From Streptomyces kanamyceticus (lineage in GTDB: Bacteria; Actinomycetota; Actinomycetes; Streptomycetales; Streptomycetaceae): a DNA stretch of 64,000 nucleotides. Below are positions 27,242 through 35,570 of this stretch, one piece after another. Both the position numbers and the translations under genes were made by a program. Below the pieces are notes generated by a model that was given only the letters and a program-made list of their open reading frames with translations, was not told where the DNA came from and ran no database searches. Positions within the stretch are counted from its first letter, which is position 1. Every line of letters starts with the position of its first letter. The stretch spans positions 6,634,001 to 6,698,000 of the forward strand of contig NZ_CP023699.1 in the NCBI RefSeq assembly GCF_008704495.1. Direction: 5' to 3'.

Positions 27242-28648
27242 TCAGGACGCCTGTTGGAGCCCGCGCAGCGAGGCCACCAGGCGGTCCACGTCCTCCGACG
27301 TGTTGTAGAGCGAGAGCGAGGCGCGCGCCGCCGATTCCAGGCCGTAGTGCGCGAGCGCGGGCTGCGCGCAGTGGTGTCCCGCGCGGACCGCGATGCCGTC
27401 GCGGTCCAGCCAGTCGGCGACCGTCGCCGGGTCGTGCCCCGCGAGCGTGAAGGTCAGCACCGCGATCCGCTCGGGCGCCGCCCCGATCAGGGAGAGGCCG
27501 GGCACGGTGGCCATGGCCTGCTCGGCGTACGCCATGAGCGCGTTCTCGTACGCCGTGACGGCCTCCCTGTCGAAGGACGTCAGCCAGTTCAGCGCGGCGA
27601 GCAGCCCCACCACCCCGGAGATGTGCCCGGTCCCCGCCTCCAGGAGGTGCGGTGGCGGCGCGAACGTCGTCCGGTCGAAGGAGACGGACTCGATCATGTT
27701 GCCGCCGCCCTGCCACGGTTTCATCGCCGCCATCACCTCAGGGCGTGCGTACAGGGCGCCGATGCCCGTCGGGCCGAACAGCTTGTGCCCGGAGAAGGCG
27801 TAGAAGTCCGCGCCCAAGTCCTGTACGTCGACGGGCATGTGGGCGACCGCCTGCGCGCCGTCCACCAGGACCTTGGCGTCGTAGCGGTGCGCGAGCGCGG
27901 CCATCTCCTTGACCGGCGGGACGGTGCCGAGGACGTTCGACGCGTGGCTGATCGCGACGATCCTGGTCCGGTAGGAGAGCAGGTCGGCGTACGCGGCCTG
28001 GTCGATCTGCCCCGCTTCGTCCAGCGGCACGGGGACCACCCGGGCGCGCGTCTCCTTGGCGATCAACTGCCAGGGGACGATGTCCGAGTGGTGCTCGAGG
28101 ACCGGCACGAGGATGTCGTCCCCTGGCCCGAGGTTCGCCCGGCCCCAGCTCTGGGCCACCAGGTTGATCGCCTCGGTGGTGCCGCGCACGAAGGCGACGG
28201 TCTCGGGCCCCTCGGCCCCCAGGAACGAGGCGACCGCCGCGCGCCCCGCCTCGTACATCTCCGTCGCCTCGCGGGCCATGGTGTGGGCGCCGCGGTGGAT
28301 GTTGGAGTTGGCGACGCCGTAGTAGGCGGTGAGGGCCTCGATCACCTGGCGCGGCTTCTGCGTGGTGGCGGCGTTGTCGAGCCAGACGAGCGGCTGCCCG
28401 TTCACCAAGCGGTGCAGGATCGGGAAGTCCCTGCGGGCCGCCTCGGGGGAGAAGGCGCCGGGCGGCGAGAGGGCGGGCAGGGCGGGTTCGGCGGGAGCGA
28501 CGGGCTCCGCGGGAACCGTTGTGGGCACCGGGGCTTGGAGTGCGGCGGGTGCTGCCGGTGTCGCCTGTGCCGCCTGTGCCGTCGTCGGCACGGCCTCGGT
28601 GAGCGCCGTCAGCCCGGGGCCGAAACCCTGAACGTCAGGAATAGTCAT
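27242..28648 (-). CDS. cysteine desulfurase, family 2 encapsulin cargo (SufS-like)
   Basis: A 468-residue PLP enzyme that takes sulfur from L-cysteine. A disordered Ala/Pro-rich extension (residues 1 to about 68) precedes the SufS-like fold; in encapsulated desulfurases such an N-terminus carries the cargo-loading signal. Visible sites are VWLDNAATTQKP (88-99), His186 in LEHHSDI, Asp263 in LVDGAQAV, the PLP lysine Lys289 in SGHK, and the persulfide Cys427 in RAGHHCAQP. The start lies inside the shell gene (14-bp overlap), so the two are translationally coupled. No suf genes are adjacent, which argues against a housekeeping Fe-S role. Confidence 0.92.
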   Translation of the reverse strand: MTIPDVQGFGPGLTALTEAVPTTAQAAQATPAAPAALQAPVPTTVPAEPVAPAEPALPALSPPGAFSPEAARRDFPILHRLVNGQPLVWLDNAATTQKPRQVIEALTAYYGVANSNIHRGAHTMAREATEMYEAGRAAVASFLGAEGPETVAFVRGTTEAINLVAQSWGRANLGPGDDILVPVLEHHSDIVPWQLIAKETRARVVPVPLDEAGQIDQAAYADLLSYRTRIVAISHASNVLGTVPPVKEMAALAHRYDAKVLVDGAQAVAHMPVDVQDLGADFYAFSGHKLFGPTGIGALYARPEVMAAMKPWQGGGNMIESVSFDRTTFAPPPHLLEAGTGHISGVVGLLAALNWLTSFDREAVTAYENALMAYAEQAMATVPGLSLIGAAPERIAVLTFTLAGHDPATVADWLDRDGIAVRAGHHCAQPALAHYGLESAARASLSLYNTSEDVDRLVASLRGLQQAS

Positions 28649-30023
28649 GGTAGTTGGCCACCTCGACGTTCTGGAGGACGGCGATGGCGTCCTCCACCAG
28701 GACCGCGGTGTTGAAGTACGCCGTCATCAGGTACGACGTGATGCCCTTGTTGTCGACGCCCATGTTCCGCATCGACAGGCCCGGCTCGGCCTCGTCGGCG
28801 ACCTCGGCGGGCCGCAGCCCGACCACGCCCTGCTCGGCCTCGCCCATCCGCATCAGGAGGATCTCGGTGGTGCCCGTGTGGAGGCCGCCGCCGTTGGTGA
28901 ACCGCACCTTGTCCGACGGAAGCAGCGGCACTCCGCGCCAGGTGAGCAGCGGGCTGCCGAACCGGTTGTCGATCACCGGGGGCACGCCCCGGCGCGTACA
29001 TTCGCGGCCGAACGCGGCGATCGCCTTCGGGTGCGCGAGGAAGTAGCCGGGCTGCTTCCAGACCTTGGCGAGCAGCTCGTCCAGGTCGTCGGGGGTGGGC
29101 GCGCCGGTCCGCGCCTGCACGCGCTGGCCGGGGGAGACGTTGTGGAACAGGCCGAACTCGGGGTGGTTCAGGAGCGCGGACTCCTGCCGCTCGCGCAGCG
29201 CGGCGATGGTCAGGTTCGCCTGCGCGCGCGTCTGGTCGATGGGTCCGTTGTAGAGGTCGGCGACGCGGGTGTGCACGCGCAGCACGGTCTGGGCGAGCGT
29301 CATGTGGTACTCACGGGGCGCGGCCTCGTAGTCGACGTACGTCCCCGGCAGATCGACCTCCCCGACGTGCCCCGACGAGCAGTCCACCGGGACCTCGCAG
29401 CCCGCCATCGCGGCGTCGCTCGCGTTGAACGCCGCGAGCTCGGCGCCCAGCGCCTGGTCACGGTCCGCGAGTGCCGCGAGAGCGCTGCGCTCGGCACAGA
29501 GCGCCGTGCCCCGGGTGAGCGCCTGGACGCGGTACGGCATCGGCTCGGACCTGCTCCACGCGCCGAGGTCGAAGAACTGCCCGTCCCCGACCACCTCGAG
29601 CAGCGCGTCCTCGCCGTACCGCCCGGTCACCCGCTTCTCGGCGCGCCCCTGGACGATGACCCAGAGCCGGTCCGCGGCGTCGCCCTCCTGCACGATGACC
29701 TGCCCGGCCTCGAAGGACACCTCGGTGAAGGCGTCGGCGAGCTCGGCGAGCAGGGCGTCGTCGGCCTCGCACAGGTACGGCACCTCGCGTAAGTCCCCGG
29801 CGACGACGCGGGGACTGCCGTTGTCGTCGTAGGTGCTGATGCGGTCGTCGCCGAGGACGAAGGTGCGGCGCCGGTTCACGCGGTACACACCGGAGTCGAG
29901 GTCCACCCAGGGCAGGGCGCGCAGCAGGTACCGGGGCGTGATGCCGCGCATCTGCGGGACGGTCTTGGTGGCGGTCGCCAGTTGCCGTGCGGCATCCGGG
30001 CTGAGAGCGAGTCGGTCGGTCAT
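28635..30023 (-). CDS. family 2B encapsulin shell protein with cyclic-nucleotide-binding-like domain
   Basis: A 462-residue self-assembling shell protein of the HK97-like encapsulin superfamily. An N-terminal arm (MTDRLALSPDAARQLA, residues 1-80) is followed by a Crp-type cNMP-binding-like domain (about 83-195: EAGQVIVQEGDAADRLWVIVQG) and then the HK97 P- and A-domain region (about 215-462), ending NVEVANYHDYS. The canonical FGE and R-S/T-A phosphate-binding residues of Crp are not recognisable, so nucleotide binding is uncertain. The ATG is preceded by GGAGG, five bases away; longer in-frame starts lack one. It is the first gene of a two-gene operon with its desulfurase cargo. Confidence 0.9.
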   Translation of the reverse strand: MTDRLALSPDAARQLATATKTVPQMRGITPRYLLRALPWVDLDSGVYRVNRRRTFVLGDDRISTYDDNGSPRVVAGDLREVPYLCEADDALLAELADAFTEVSFEAGQVIVQEGDAADRLWVIVQGRAEKRVTGRYGEDALLEVVGDGQFFDLGAWSRSEPMPYRVQALTRGTALCAERSALAALADRDQALGAELAAFNASDAAMAGCEVPVDCSSGHVGEVDLPGTYVDYEAAPREYHMTLAQTVLRVHTRVADLYNGPIDQTRAQANLTIAALRERQESALLNHPEFGLFHNVSPGQRVQARTGAPTPDDLDELLAKVWKQPGYFLAHPKAIAAFGRECTRRGVPPVIDNRFGSPLLTWRGVPLLPSDKVRFTNGGGLHTGTTEILLMRMGEAEQGVVGLRPAEVADEAEPGLSMRNMGVDNKGITSYLMTAYFNTAVLVEDAIAVLQNVEVANYHDYS

Positions 30024-30290
30024 CGGAACCTCCGGGGGGCCGTGCGGACGGCTGGAGAGGACGGGTGAAGGGGACCGATCGTCCGGTCGGCGCGTCCCGG
30101 ACCACAAGGGGTCCCGTGACGGCCTTGGCATAGGCCAGGCGCAAAACCGCCGCACGGGGAACGGGCCCGCCCCCACTGAGCGGCCAGGCAGCCGATCCGG
30201 CTCCGGCGCCACCCGCCCCCACCGGCCGGTATCCGACCCGATACGTCCCTGAGGGTGGGCTATGCGCCCCTGAAAGATCCCGTTATGGCC

Positions 30291-30381
30291 GGACCGGGGA
30301 AGGGGCCCGGGAAGGGATCCGGGAAGGGATCCGGGAAGGGACCGGGAAGGGACCGGGAAGGCCCGGGAAGGCCCGGGAACG
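30291..30381. repeat. G/A-rich tandem repeat upstream of the encapsulin operon
   Basis: About seven imperfect 10-12-bp units of the kind CCGGGAAGGGAT / CCGGGAAGGGA / CCGGGAAGG, running up to the tRNA-Gly terminator. One strand is almost free of T, so it could form triplex or quadruplex-like structure. A frame through it encodes GKGPGKGSGKGS-like residues but overlaps the tRNA and is not a gene. Confidence 0.85.
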
Positions 30382-30383
30382 CG

Positions 30384-30418
30384 AAGAACCCCAGACCCTG
30401 GAGGGCTGGGGTTCTTCG
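30384..30418 (-). terminator. terminator of tRNA-Gly
   Basis: AAGAACCCCAG and CTGGGGTTCTT form an 11-bp stem (with inner CCCT/AGGG) immediately beyond the tRNA 3' end. It fits a factor-independent terminator. Confidence 0.8.
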
Positions 30419-30423
30419 TTCAG

Positions 30424-30494
30424 AGCGGGCGACGGGAATCGAACCCGCGTAGCTAGTTTGGAAGACTAGGGCTCTACCATTGAGCTACGCCCGC
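30424..30494 (-). tRNA. tRNA-Gly (anticodon TCC)
   Basis: A 71-nt cloverleaf on the minus strand. The acceptor stem GCGGGCG pairs with CGCCCGC, the D-arm is AGCTCAATGGTAGAGC, the anticodon loop is CTTCCAA with TCC, and the T-arm is GCGGGTTCGATTCCCGT. The discriminator is T, as usual for tRNA-Gly, and CCA is not encoded. It decodes GGA and GGG. Confidence 0.96.
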
Positions 30495-30648
30495 ACGGTT
30501 CGCGCCACGGCCGGAGCCGCGGTACGACAGGCATCGTAGCGGGTCGACGGGGCTTGTCGCACACCCCCTTCACCATCCCCCCTCGTACGGTCCCCGTTTA
30601 TCCGGGAGCCGCACTGCCTGCGGGCATGTACCCTACGTGTCGCACCGA

Positions 30649-30725
30649 CGGGGTGTGGCGCAGCTTGGTAGCGCGTCCGCTTTGGGAGCGGAAGGCCGTG
30701 GGTTCAAATCCCGCCACCCCGACCA
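30649..30725 (+). tRNA. tRNA-Pro (anticodon TGG)
   Basis: A 77-nt cloverleaf with acceptor CGGGGTG/CACCCCG, D-arm GCGCAGCTTGGTAGCGC, anticodon loop TTTGGGA with TGG, T-arm GTGGGTTCAAATCCCGC, discriminator A and an encoded CCA end. The C1-G72 pair and A73 are hallmarks of tRNA-Pro. Confidence 0.96.
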
Positions 30726-30778
30726 CCTTGCATCTCTCCGCGTTTCTCTCCACAAGATCGCATTGTGGCTCGACTCCC

Positions 30779-30799
30779 GCTTGCCGTTACTATGCAAGC
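30779..30799. promoter_or_regulatory. tig promoter region with a dyad over the -10
   Basis: The inverted repeat GCTTGC-N9-GCAAGC spans a TACTAT hexamer (30788-30793). A TTGTGG at 30763-30768 could be the -35, with a long 19-bp spacer. The dyad could be an operator for heat-shock or growth control of tig; no known box matches it. Confidence 0.35.
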
Positions 30800-30862
30800 T
30801 GTGTGCCCGTGTGTCTCTCAACCGGGCAGTCCCAAGAAGTCAGCCCCCAAGGAGACCGAACC

Positions 30863-32224
30863 GTGAAGAGCGCCGTGGAGACCCTGAACCCGACCCGGGT
30901 TCGGCTCACTGTCGAGGTGCCCTTCGAGGAGCTCAAGGACAGCCTCGACGCGGCCTACAAGAAGATCAACCAGCAGGTCACGGTGAAGGGCTTCCGTAAG
31001 GGCAAGATCCCGAACCGGGTCATCGACCAGCGGTTCGGTCGCGGCGCCGTCCTCGAAGAGGCCGTCAACGACGCGCTCCCGAAGTTCTACACCGAGGCCG
31101 TGAACGAGGCCGAGCTCAACGTCCTGGGCCAGCCCGAGGTGGACATCACCGAGCTGAAGGACAACGAGACCCTCAACTTCACCGCTGAGGTCGACATCCG
31201 TCCCGCGATCGAGATCCCGGACTACTCCGGCATCGAGGTCGAGGTCGACGCGGTCGAGGTCAGCGACGAAGACGTCGACAAGGCCGTCGAGGAGCTGCGC
31301 GAGCGCTTCGCCTCCACGTCCCCGGTCGAGCGTGCCGCCGAGGACGCCGACGTCGTGACGATCGACCTCGAGGCCAAGGTCGACGGCGAGGTCCTGGAGG
31401 ACGGCGTCGCGTCCGGCGTCTCCTACACGATCGGCTCCGGCGAGCTCCTCGAGGGCATCGACGAGGCCGTGAAGGGCCTGGAGGCCGGTGGCGAGGCCAC
31501 CTTCACCTCCGAGCTCAAGGGCGGTTCCGCGCAGGGCAAGGAGGCCGAGGTCACCGTCAAGGTCACCCAGGTCGCCGCCCGTGAACTCCCGTCCCTGGAC
31601 GACGACTTCGCGCAGCTCGCCTCCGAGTTCGACACCCTCGACGAGCTCAAGGCCGACAGCCGCAAGCGCCTCGAGAACATGAAGCAGTACGACCAGGCGA
31701 CGCAGGCCCAGGAGCGCGTCCTGGAGAAGCTGCTCGAGCTGGTCGAGGTCCCCGTCCCCGAGAAGCTCCTCGCGGACGAGATCCAGACCCGCACGCACAA
31801 CCTCGAGCACCACCAGCTCGGCCAGATGGGCCTCGACCTGGACAAGTACCTGGAGATCCAGGGCAAGTCCCGCGAGGAGTTCGACGCCGAGACCAAGGAG
31901 CAGGCCGAGAAGGGCATCAAGACGCAGTTCGTCCTGGACGAGCTCGTCAACAAGGAGAAGCTGAACGTGAACCAGGAGGAGCTCACCGAGCACCTCATGC
32001 GTCGCGCGCAGTCCTCCAACATGTCCCCCGACCAGTTCGCCCAGGCCGTCGTCGAAGGCGGCCAGGTCCCGATGCTGGTCGGCGAGGTCGCCCGCGGCAA
32101 GGCCCTCGCGGTCGTCGTCGAGGCGGCGACGGTCAAGGACACGAACGGCGAGGTCGTGGACCTCGACGACGAGGACGAGACGGACGAGACGGCTGCCGCC
32201 GAGGGCGAGCAGACCGAGGCGTAA
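30863..32224 (+). CDS. tig: trigger factor (ribosome-bound chaperone and prolyl isomerase)
   Basis: A 453-residue three-domain chaperone that binds nascent chains at the ribosome. The N-terminal ribosome-binding domain has the signature [17 protein letters not shown] (about residues 43-59). The FKBP-like PPIase domain is at about 160-245 and the helical substrate-binding domain at about 250-430. An acidic tail of about 25 residues ([17 protein letters not shown]) is typical of actinobacterial forms. The GTG start has AAGGAG eight bases upstream. It precedes clpP1, the usual bacterial order tig-clpP-clpX. Confidence 0.97.
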   Translation: MKSAVETLNPTRVRLTVEVPFEELKDSLDAAYKKINQQVTVKGFRKGKIPNRVIDQRFGRGAVLEEAVNDALPKFYTEAVNEAELNVLGQPEVDITELKDNETLNFTAEVDIRPAIEIPDYSGIEVEVDAVEVSDEDVDKAVEELRERFASTSPVERAAEDADVVTIDLEAKVDGEVLEDGVASGVSYTIGSGELLEGIDEAVKGLEAGGEATFTSELKGGSAQGKEAEVTVKVTQVAARELPSLDDDFAQLASEFDTLDELKADSRKRLENMKQYDQATQAQERVLEKLLELVEVPVPEKLLADEIQTRTHNLEHHQLGQMGLDLDKYLEIQGKSREEFDAETKEQAEKGIKTQFVLDELVNKEKLNVNQEELTEHLMRRAQSSNMSPDQFAQAVVEGGQVPMLVGEVARGKALAVVVEAATVKDTNGEVVDLDDEDETDETAAAEGEQTEA

Positions 32225-32244
32225 TCGCTTCCGCTGTACATGAG

Positions 32245-32284
32245 CGACGGGCCCCTGGGACTTGACTGTCCCAGGGGCCCGTCG
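32245..32284 (+). terminator. 17-bp hairpin terminator after tig
   Basis: CGACGGGCCCCTGGGAC (32245-32261) and GTCCCAGGGGCCCGTCG (32268-32284) pair perfectly around a 6-base loop. There is no T-run, as is common in Streptomyces. Confidence 0.88.
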
Positions 32285-32294
32285 TGCCCCGTAA

Positions 32295-32340
32295 GGGGCG
32301 CGGGGAACTGCGCGCTCAGCCCGCGACGGGCCGCACCCGC
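32295..32340 (+). repeat. dispersed intergenic repeat, family B, copy 2
   Basis: The element GGGGCGCGGGGAACTGCGCG followed by a CCCGCGACGGGCCGCACCCGC variant of the tail. It faces the inverted copy at 32374-32410, so the pair could fold into a long hairpin behind tig. Confidence 0.85.
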
Positions 32341-32373
32341 CCTGGGACCGCACCCGGCAGACGCGCCTGCGGC

Positions 32374-32410
32374 TTGTGGGGGTTGCTCGCGCAGTTCCCC
32401 GCGTCCCTTA
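32374..32410 (-). repeat. dispersed intergenic repeat, family B, copy 3 (inverted)
   Basis: A minus-strand copy, read on the plus strand as GGTTGCTCGCGCAGTTCCCC then GCGTCCCTTA. With copy 2 it frames the tig-clpP1 spacer. Confidence 0.8.
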
Positions 32411-32454
32411 CGGGGCGCAGTCACCCGCCCGCTCAGGCCGAGCGCAGCGACCTG

Positions 32455-32468
32455 CGCTCACAGCGAAC
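32455..32468. promoter_or_regulatory. ClgR-like box upstream of clpP1
   Basis: CGCTCACAGCGAAC fits the core CGCYNANRGCGWWS of the actinobacterial ClgR activator site. It lies about 40 bp before a TAGGGT (-10-like) at 32508-32513. ClgR is known to activate clpP1P2 in Streptomyces. Confidence 0.6.
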
Positions 32469-32634
32469 AGTTCCCTCTGCGGGATTCCCCGGAGGACCCC
32501 GCGCGTTAGGGTCCATGAATACGAGGGCAGGGGAGTCCCCGAAGCCGCCCCGGAGCGGTGAGCACGCGGGGCCCCAGGCCTTACGAGAAGACGTGAGACG
32601 GCCCGGCGCCGTCGTAAGACGAGCAGGTGGATAC

Positions 32635-33252
32635 GTGACGAATCTGATGCCCTCCGCCGCCGGCGACCCCTCCATCGGTGGTGGCCTCGGCGACCAGGTC
32701 TACAACCGGCTGCTCGGCGAGCGGATCATCTTCCTCGGCCAGCCGGTCGACGACGACATTGCCAACAAGATCACCGCACAGCTGCTGCTCCTTGCCGCCG
32801 AGCCGGACAAGGACATCTTCCTGTACATCAACAGCCCCGGCGGATCGATCACGGCCGGCATGGCGGTGTACGACACCATGCAGTACATCAAGAACGACGT
32901 CGTGACGATCGCGATGGGCATGGCCGCCTCCATGGGCCAGTTCCTGCTCAGCGCCGGTACGCCCGGCAAGCGCTTCGCGCTGCCGAACGCCGAGATCCTG
33001 ATCCACCAGCCCTCCGCGGGCCTGGCGGGCTCCGCGTCGGACATCAAGATCCACGCCGAGCGGCTGCTCCACACCAAGAAGCGGATGGCGGAGCTCACGG
33101 CTCACCACACCGGTCAGTCCGTCGAGCAGATCACCCGCGACTCGGACCGTGACCGCTGGTTCGACCCGCAGGAGGCCAAGGAGTACGGCCTCATCGACGA
33201 CATCATGTCCAGCGCCGCCGGCATGCCGGGCGGGGGCGGCACGGGCGCCTGA
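32635..33252 (+). CDS. clpP1: ATP-dependent Clp protease proteolytic subunit ClpP1
   Basis: A 205-residue serine peptidase of family S14, forming the proteolytic barrel with ClpP2. The catalytic triad is Ser99 (GMAASMGQF), His124 (ILIHQP) and Asp173 (SDRDRW). The GTG at 32635 ([10 protein letters not shown]) was chosen because AGGTGG lies four bases upstream and it matches Streptomyces ClpP1 starts; ATG 32647 is an alternative. A Gly-rich C-terminal tail (PGGGGTGA) follows. It is the first gene of clpP1-clpP2 and probably activated by ClgR. Confidence 0.97.
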   Translation: MTNLMPSAAGDPSIGGGLGDQVYNRLLGERIIFLGQPVDDDIANKITAQLLLLAAEPDKDIFLYINSPGGSITAGMAVYDTMQYIKNDVVTIAMGMAASMGQFLLSAGTPGKRFALPNAEILIHQPSAGLAGSASDIKIHAERLLHTKKRMAELTAHHTGQSVEQITRDSDRDRWFDPQEAKEYGLIDDIMSSAAGMPGGGGTGA

Positions 33253-33314
33253 GGCACCCCCTCAGCGCCCGCAAGCCGACACCTCAGCCCACGCTCCTCA
33301 GGAGACCAAGAGAG

Positions 33315-34019
33315 ATGAACAACTTCCCCGGCAGTGGCCTCTACGAGCGCCCCGAGGCCGCCTACGGCCAGGCCGCGCAGGCCGAGTTCACCGGCGCCCG
33401 CGCCGAGTCCCGCTACATCATCCCGCGCTTCGTCGAGCGCACCTCGCAGGGCGTGCGCGAGTACGACCCGTACGCGAAGCTCTTCGAGGAGCGCGTGATC
33501 TTCCTCGGCGTGCAGATCGACGACGCGTCCGCCAACGACGTCATGGCGCAGCTCCTGTGCCTGGAGTCGATGGACCCGGACCGTGACATCTCGATCTACA
33601 TCAACAGCCCGGGCGGCTCGTTCACGGCCCTCACGGCCATCTACGACACGATTCAGTTCGTGAAGCCCGACGTGTCGACGGTCTGCATGGGCCAGGCCGC
33701 CTCCGCCGCCGCCGTGCTCCTCGCGGCGGGTACGCCGGGCAAGCGCATGGCGCTGCCGAACGCCCGCGTGCTGATCCACCAGCCCTACAGCGAGACCGGC
33801 CGCGGCCAGGTCTCCGACCTGGAGATCGCCGCCAACGAGATCCTCCGGATGCGTGCGCAGCTGGAAGACATGCTGGCCAAGCACTCCACGACGCCGATCG
33901 AGAAGATCCGCGACGACATCGAGCGCGACAAGATCCTCACGGCCGAGGACGCACTCGCGTACGGCCTCATCGACCAGATCATCTCCACCCGGAAGATGAA
34001 CAATGCCTCGGTGGCCTGA
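33315..34019 (+). CDS. clpP2: ATP-dependent Clp protease proteolytic subunit ClpP2
   Basis: A 234-residue paralog of ClpP1 with a longer N-terminus ([19 protein letters not shown]), part of which is probably a propeptide. The triad is Ser130 (GQAASAAAV), His155 (VLIHQP) and Asp205 (ERDK). Actinobacterial ClpP1 and ClpP2 make a mixed tetradecamer, and in the related mycobacterial system it is active only as the heteromer. It lies 62 bp after clpP1 in the same operon. ClpX follows after a structured spacer. Confidence 0.97.
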   Translation: MNNFPGSGLYERPEAAYGQAAQAEFTGARAESRYIIPRFVERTSQGVREYDPYAKLFEERVIFLGVQIDDASANDVMAQLLCLESMDPDRDISIYINSPGGSFTALTAIYDTIQFVKPDVSTVCMGQAASAAAVLLAAGTPGKRMALPNARVLIHQPYSETGRGQVSDLEIAANEILRMRAQLEDMLAKHSTTPIEKIRDDIERDKILTAEDALAYGLIDQIISTRKMNNASVA

Positions 34020-34043
34020 CACGGCGCTGTAGCATCTGCCGCT

Positions 34044-34114
34044 CCTTGGCATGGTTCGCGGAAGGTTCTCGTGGGCTCGACTCAGAGCCCGCGTCCAAGT
34101 GAACCGTGCCAAGG
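34044..34114. other. large nested hairpin in the clpP2-clpX spacer
   Basis: CCTTGGCATGGTTC (34044-34057) can pair as RNA with GAACCGTGCCAAGG (34101-34114), with one G-U pair. Inside it, GGGCTC (34073-34078) pairs with GAGCCC (34085-34090). The structure may partly terminate clpP operon transcripts or control clpX. Confidence 0.6.
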
Positions 34115-34207
34115 GGGGCCCGAACGGGGGGCCCGGCAAGGTACCGTCGGATAGAGGCACCAGGAGCCGCTGAACGTGGCGTCTCCCAGGCGAAGGGGAA
34201 GCACCTC

Positions 34208-35494
34208 GTGGCACGCATCGGTGACGGCGGCGATCTGCTCAAGTGCTCGTTCTGCGGAAAGAGTCAGAAGCAGGTCAAGAAGCTCATCGCAGGCCCCGGT
34301 GTGTACATCTGCGATGAGTGCATCGACCTCTGTAACGAGATCATCGAGGAAGAGCTCGCGGAGACGAGCGAGGTGCGCTGGGAGGAACTTCCCAAGCCTC
34401 GCGAGATCTACGAATTCCTTGAGGGCTACGTCGTGGGCCAGGAGCCCGCGAAGAAGGCCCTCTCGGTAGCGGTGTACAACCACTACAAGCGGGTCCAGGC
34501 CGGAGAGAACGGCGGCGCACAGGGCCGTGACGACGCGATCGAACTCGCCAAGTCCAACATCCTGTTGCTCGGCCCGACGGGATCCGGCAAGACGCTCCTC
34601 GCGCAGACGCTGGCGCGCATGCTGAACGTCCCGTTCGCCATCGCGGACGCGACGGCGCTGACGGAGGCGGGTTACGTCGGCGAGGACGTCGAGAACATCC
34701 TGCTCAAGCTGATCCAGGCGGCCGACTACGACGTCAAGAAGGCCGAGACCGGGATCATCTACATCGACGAGATCGACAAGGTGGCTCGCAAGAGCGAGAA
34801 CCCCTCGATCACGCGCGACGTCTCGGGTGAGGGCGTCCAGCAGGCCCTGCTGAAGATCCTGGAGGGCACCACCGCCTCCGTACCGCCGCAGGGCGGCCGC
34901 AAGCACCCGCACCAGGAGTTCATCCAGATCGACACGACGAACGTGCTGTTCATCGTGGGCGGTGCCTTCGCGGGCCTCGAGAAGATCATCGAATCCCGCG
35001 CGGGCGCCAAGGGCATCGGCTTCGGCGCCACCATCCGCTCGAAGCGCGAGATGGAGGAGAAGGACCAGTTCGAGGACATCATGCCGGAGGACCTGGTGAA
35101 GTTCGGGATGATCCCCGAGTTCATCGGCCGCCTCCCCGTGATCACCTCGGTCCACAACCTCGACCGTGAGGCCCTGCTCCAGATCCTGGTCGAGCCGCGC
35201 AACGCCCTGGTGAAGCAGTACCAGCGCCTGTTCGAACTGGACGGCGTGGAGCTGGACTTCGAGCGCGAGGCCCTGGAGGCCATCGCGGACCAGGCCATCC
35301 TCCGCCAGACCGGCGCGCGCGGCCTGCGCGCCATCATGGAGGAGGTCCTGCAGTCGGTGATGTACGAGGTGCCGTCCCGCAAGGACGTCGCCCGCGTGGT
35401 CATCACCGCGGACGTCGTCCGCTCGAACGTGAACCCGACGCTGGTGCCGCGCGAGGCGCGGGGCCCGGGTTCGGGGGAGCAGAAGTCCGCGTAG
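34208..35494 (+). CDS. clpX: Clp protease ATP-binding subunit ClpX
   Basis: A 428-residue AAA+ unfoldase that feeds substrates to ClpP1P2. An N-terminal zinc-binding domain holds Cys13, Cys16, Cys35 and Cys38. Walker A is GPTGSGKT (122-129), Walker B is IIYIDEID (183-190), and the ClpP-binding loop is in the [11 protein letters not shown] region. GTG at 34208 ([13 protein letters not shown]) follows GGGGAAG at six bases; the frame extends upstream only through non-conserved sequence. It ends in a perfect 17-bp terminator. Confidence 0.97.
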   Translation: MARIGDGGDLLKCSFCGKSQKQVKKLIAGPGVYICDECIDLCNEIIEEELAETSEVRWEELPKPREIYEFLEGYVVGQEPAKKALSVAVYNHYKRVQAGENGGAQGRDDAIELAKSNILLLGPTGSGKTLLAQTLARMLNVPFAIADATALTEAGYVGEDVENILLKLIQAADYDVKKAETGIIYIDEIDKVARKSENPSITRDVSGEGVQQALLKILEGTTASVPPQGGRKHPHQEFIQIDTTNVLFIVGGAFAGLEKIIESRAGAKGIGFGATIRSKREMEEKDQFEDIMPEDLVKFGMIPEFIGRLPVITSVHNLDREALLQILVEPRNALVKQYQRLFELDGVELDFEREALEAIADQAILRQTGARGLRAIMEEVLQSVMYEVPSRKDVARVVITADVVRSNVNPTLVPREARGPGSGEQKSA

Positions 35495-35517
35495 GCGGCG
35501 CCCTGTTGCGTACGTGA

Positions 35518-35557
35518 GAAGGGGGCGCCCGGCGATCACTCGCCGGGCGCCCCCTTC
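35518..35557. terminator. 17-bp bidirectional terminator after clpX
   Basis: GAAGGGGGCGCCCGGCG (35518-35534) and CGCCGGGCGCCCCCTTC (35541-35557) pair perfectly with a 6-base loop. It lies between clpX and the convergent repeat-protein gene and can end both. Confidence 0.92.
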
Positions 35558-35570
35558 GTCGTGTCCGGTG

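Noticed and set aside
30255-30452. Open frame encoding GKGPGKGSGKGS-type repeats upstream of tRNA-Gly
   Set aside because: It is a by-product of the G/A tandem repeat and runs into the tRNA gene on the other strand; no ribosome site.
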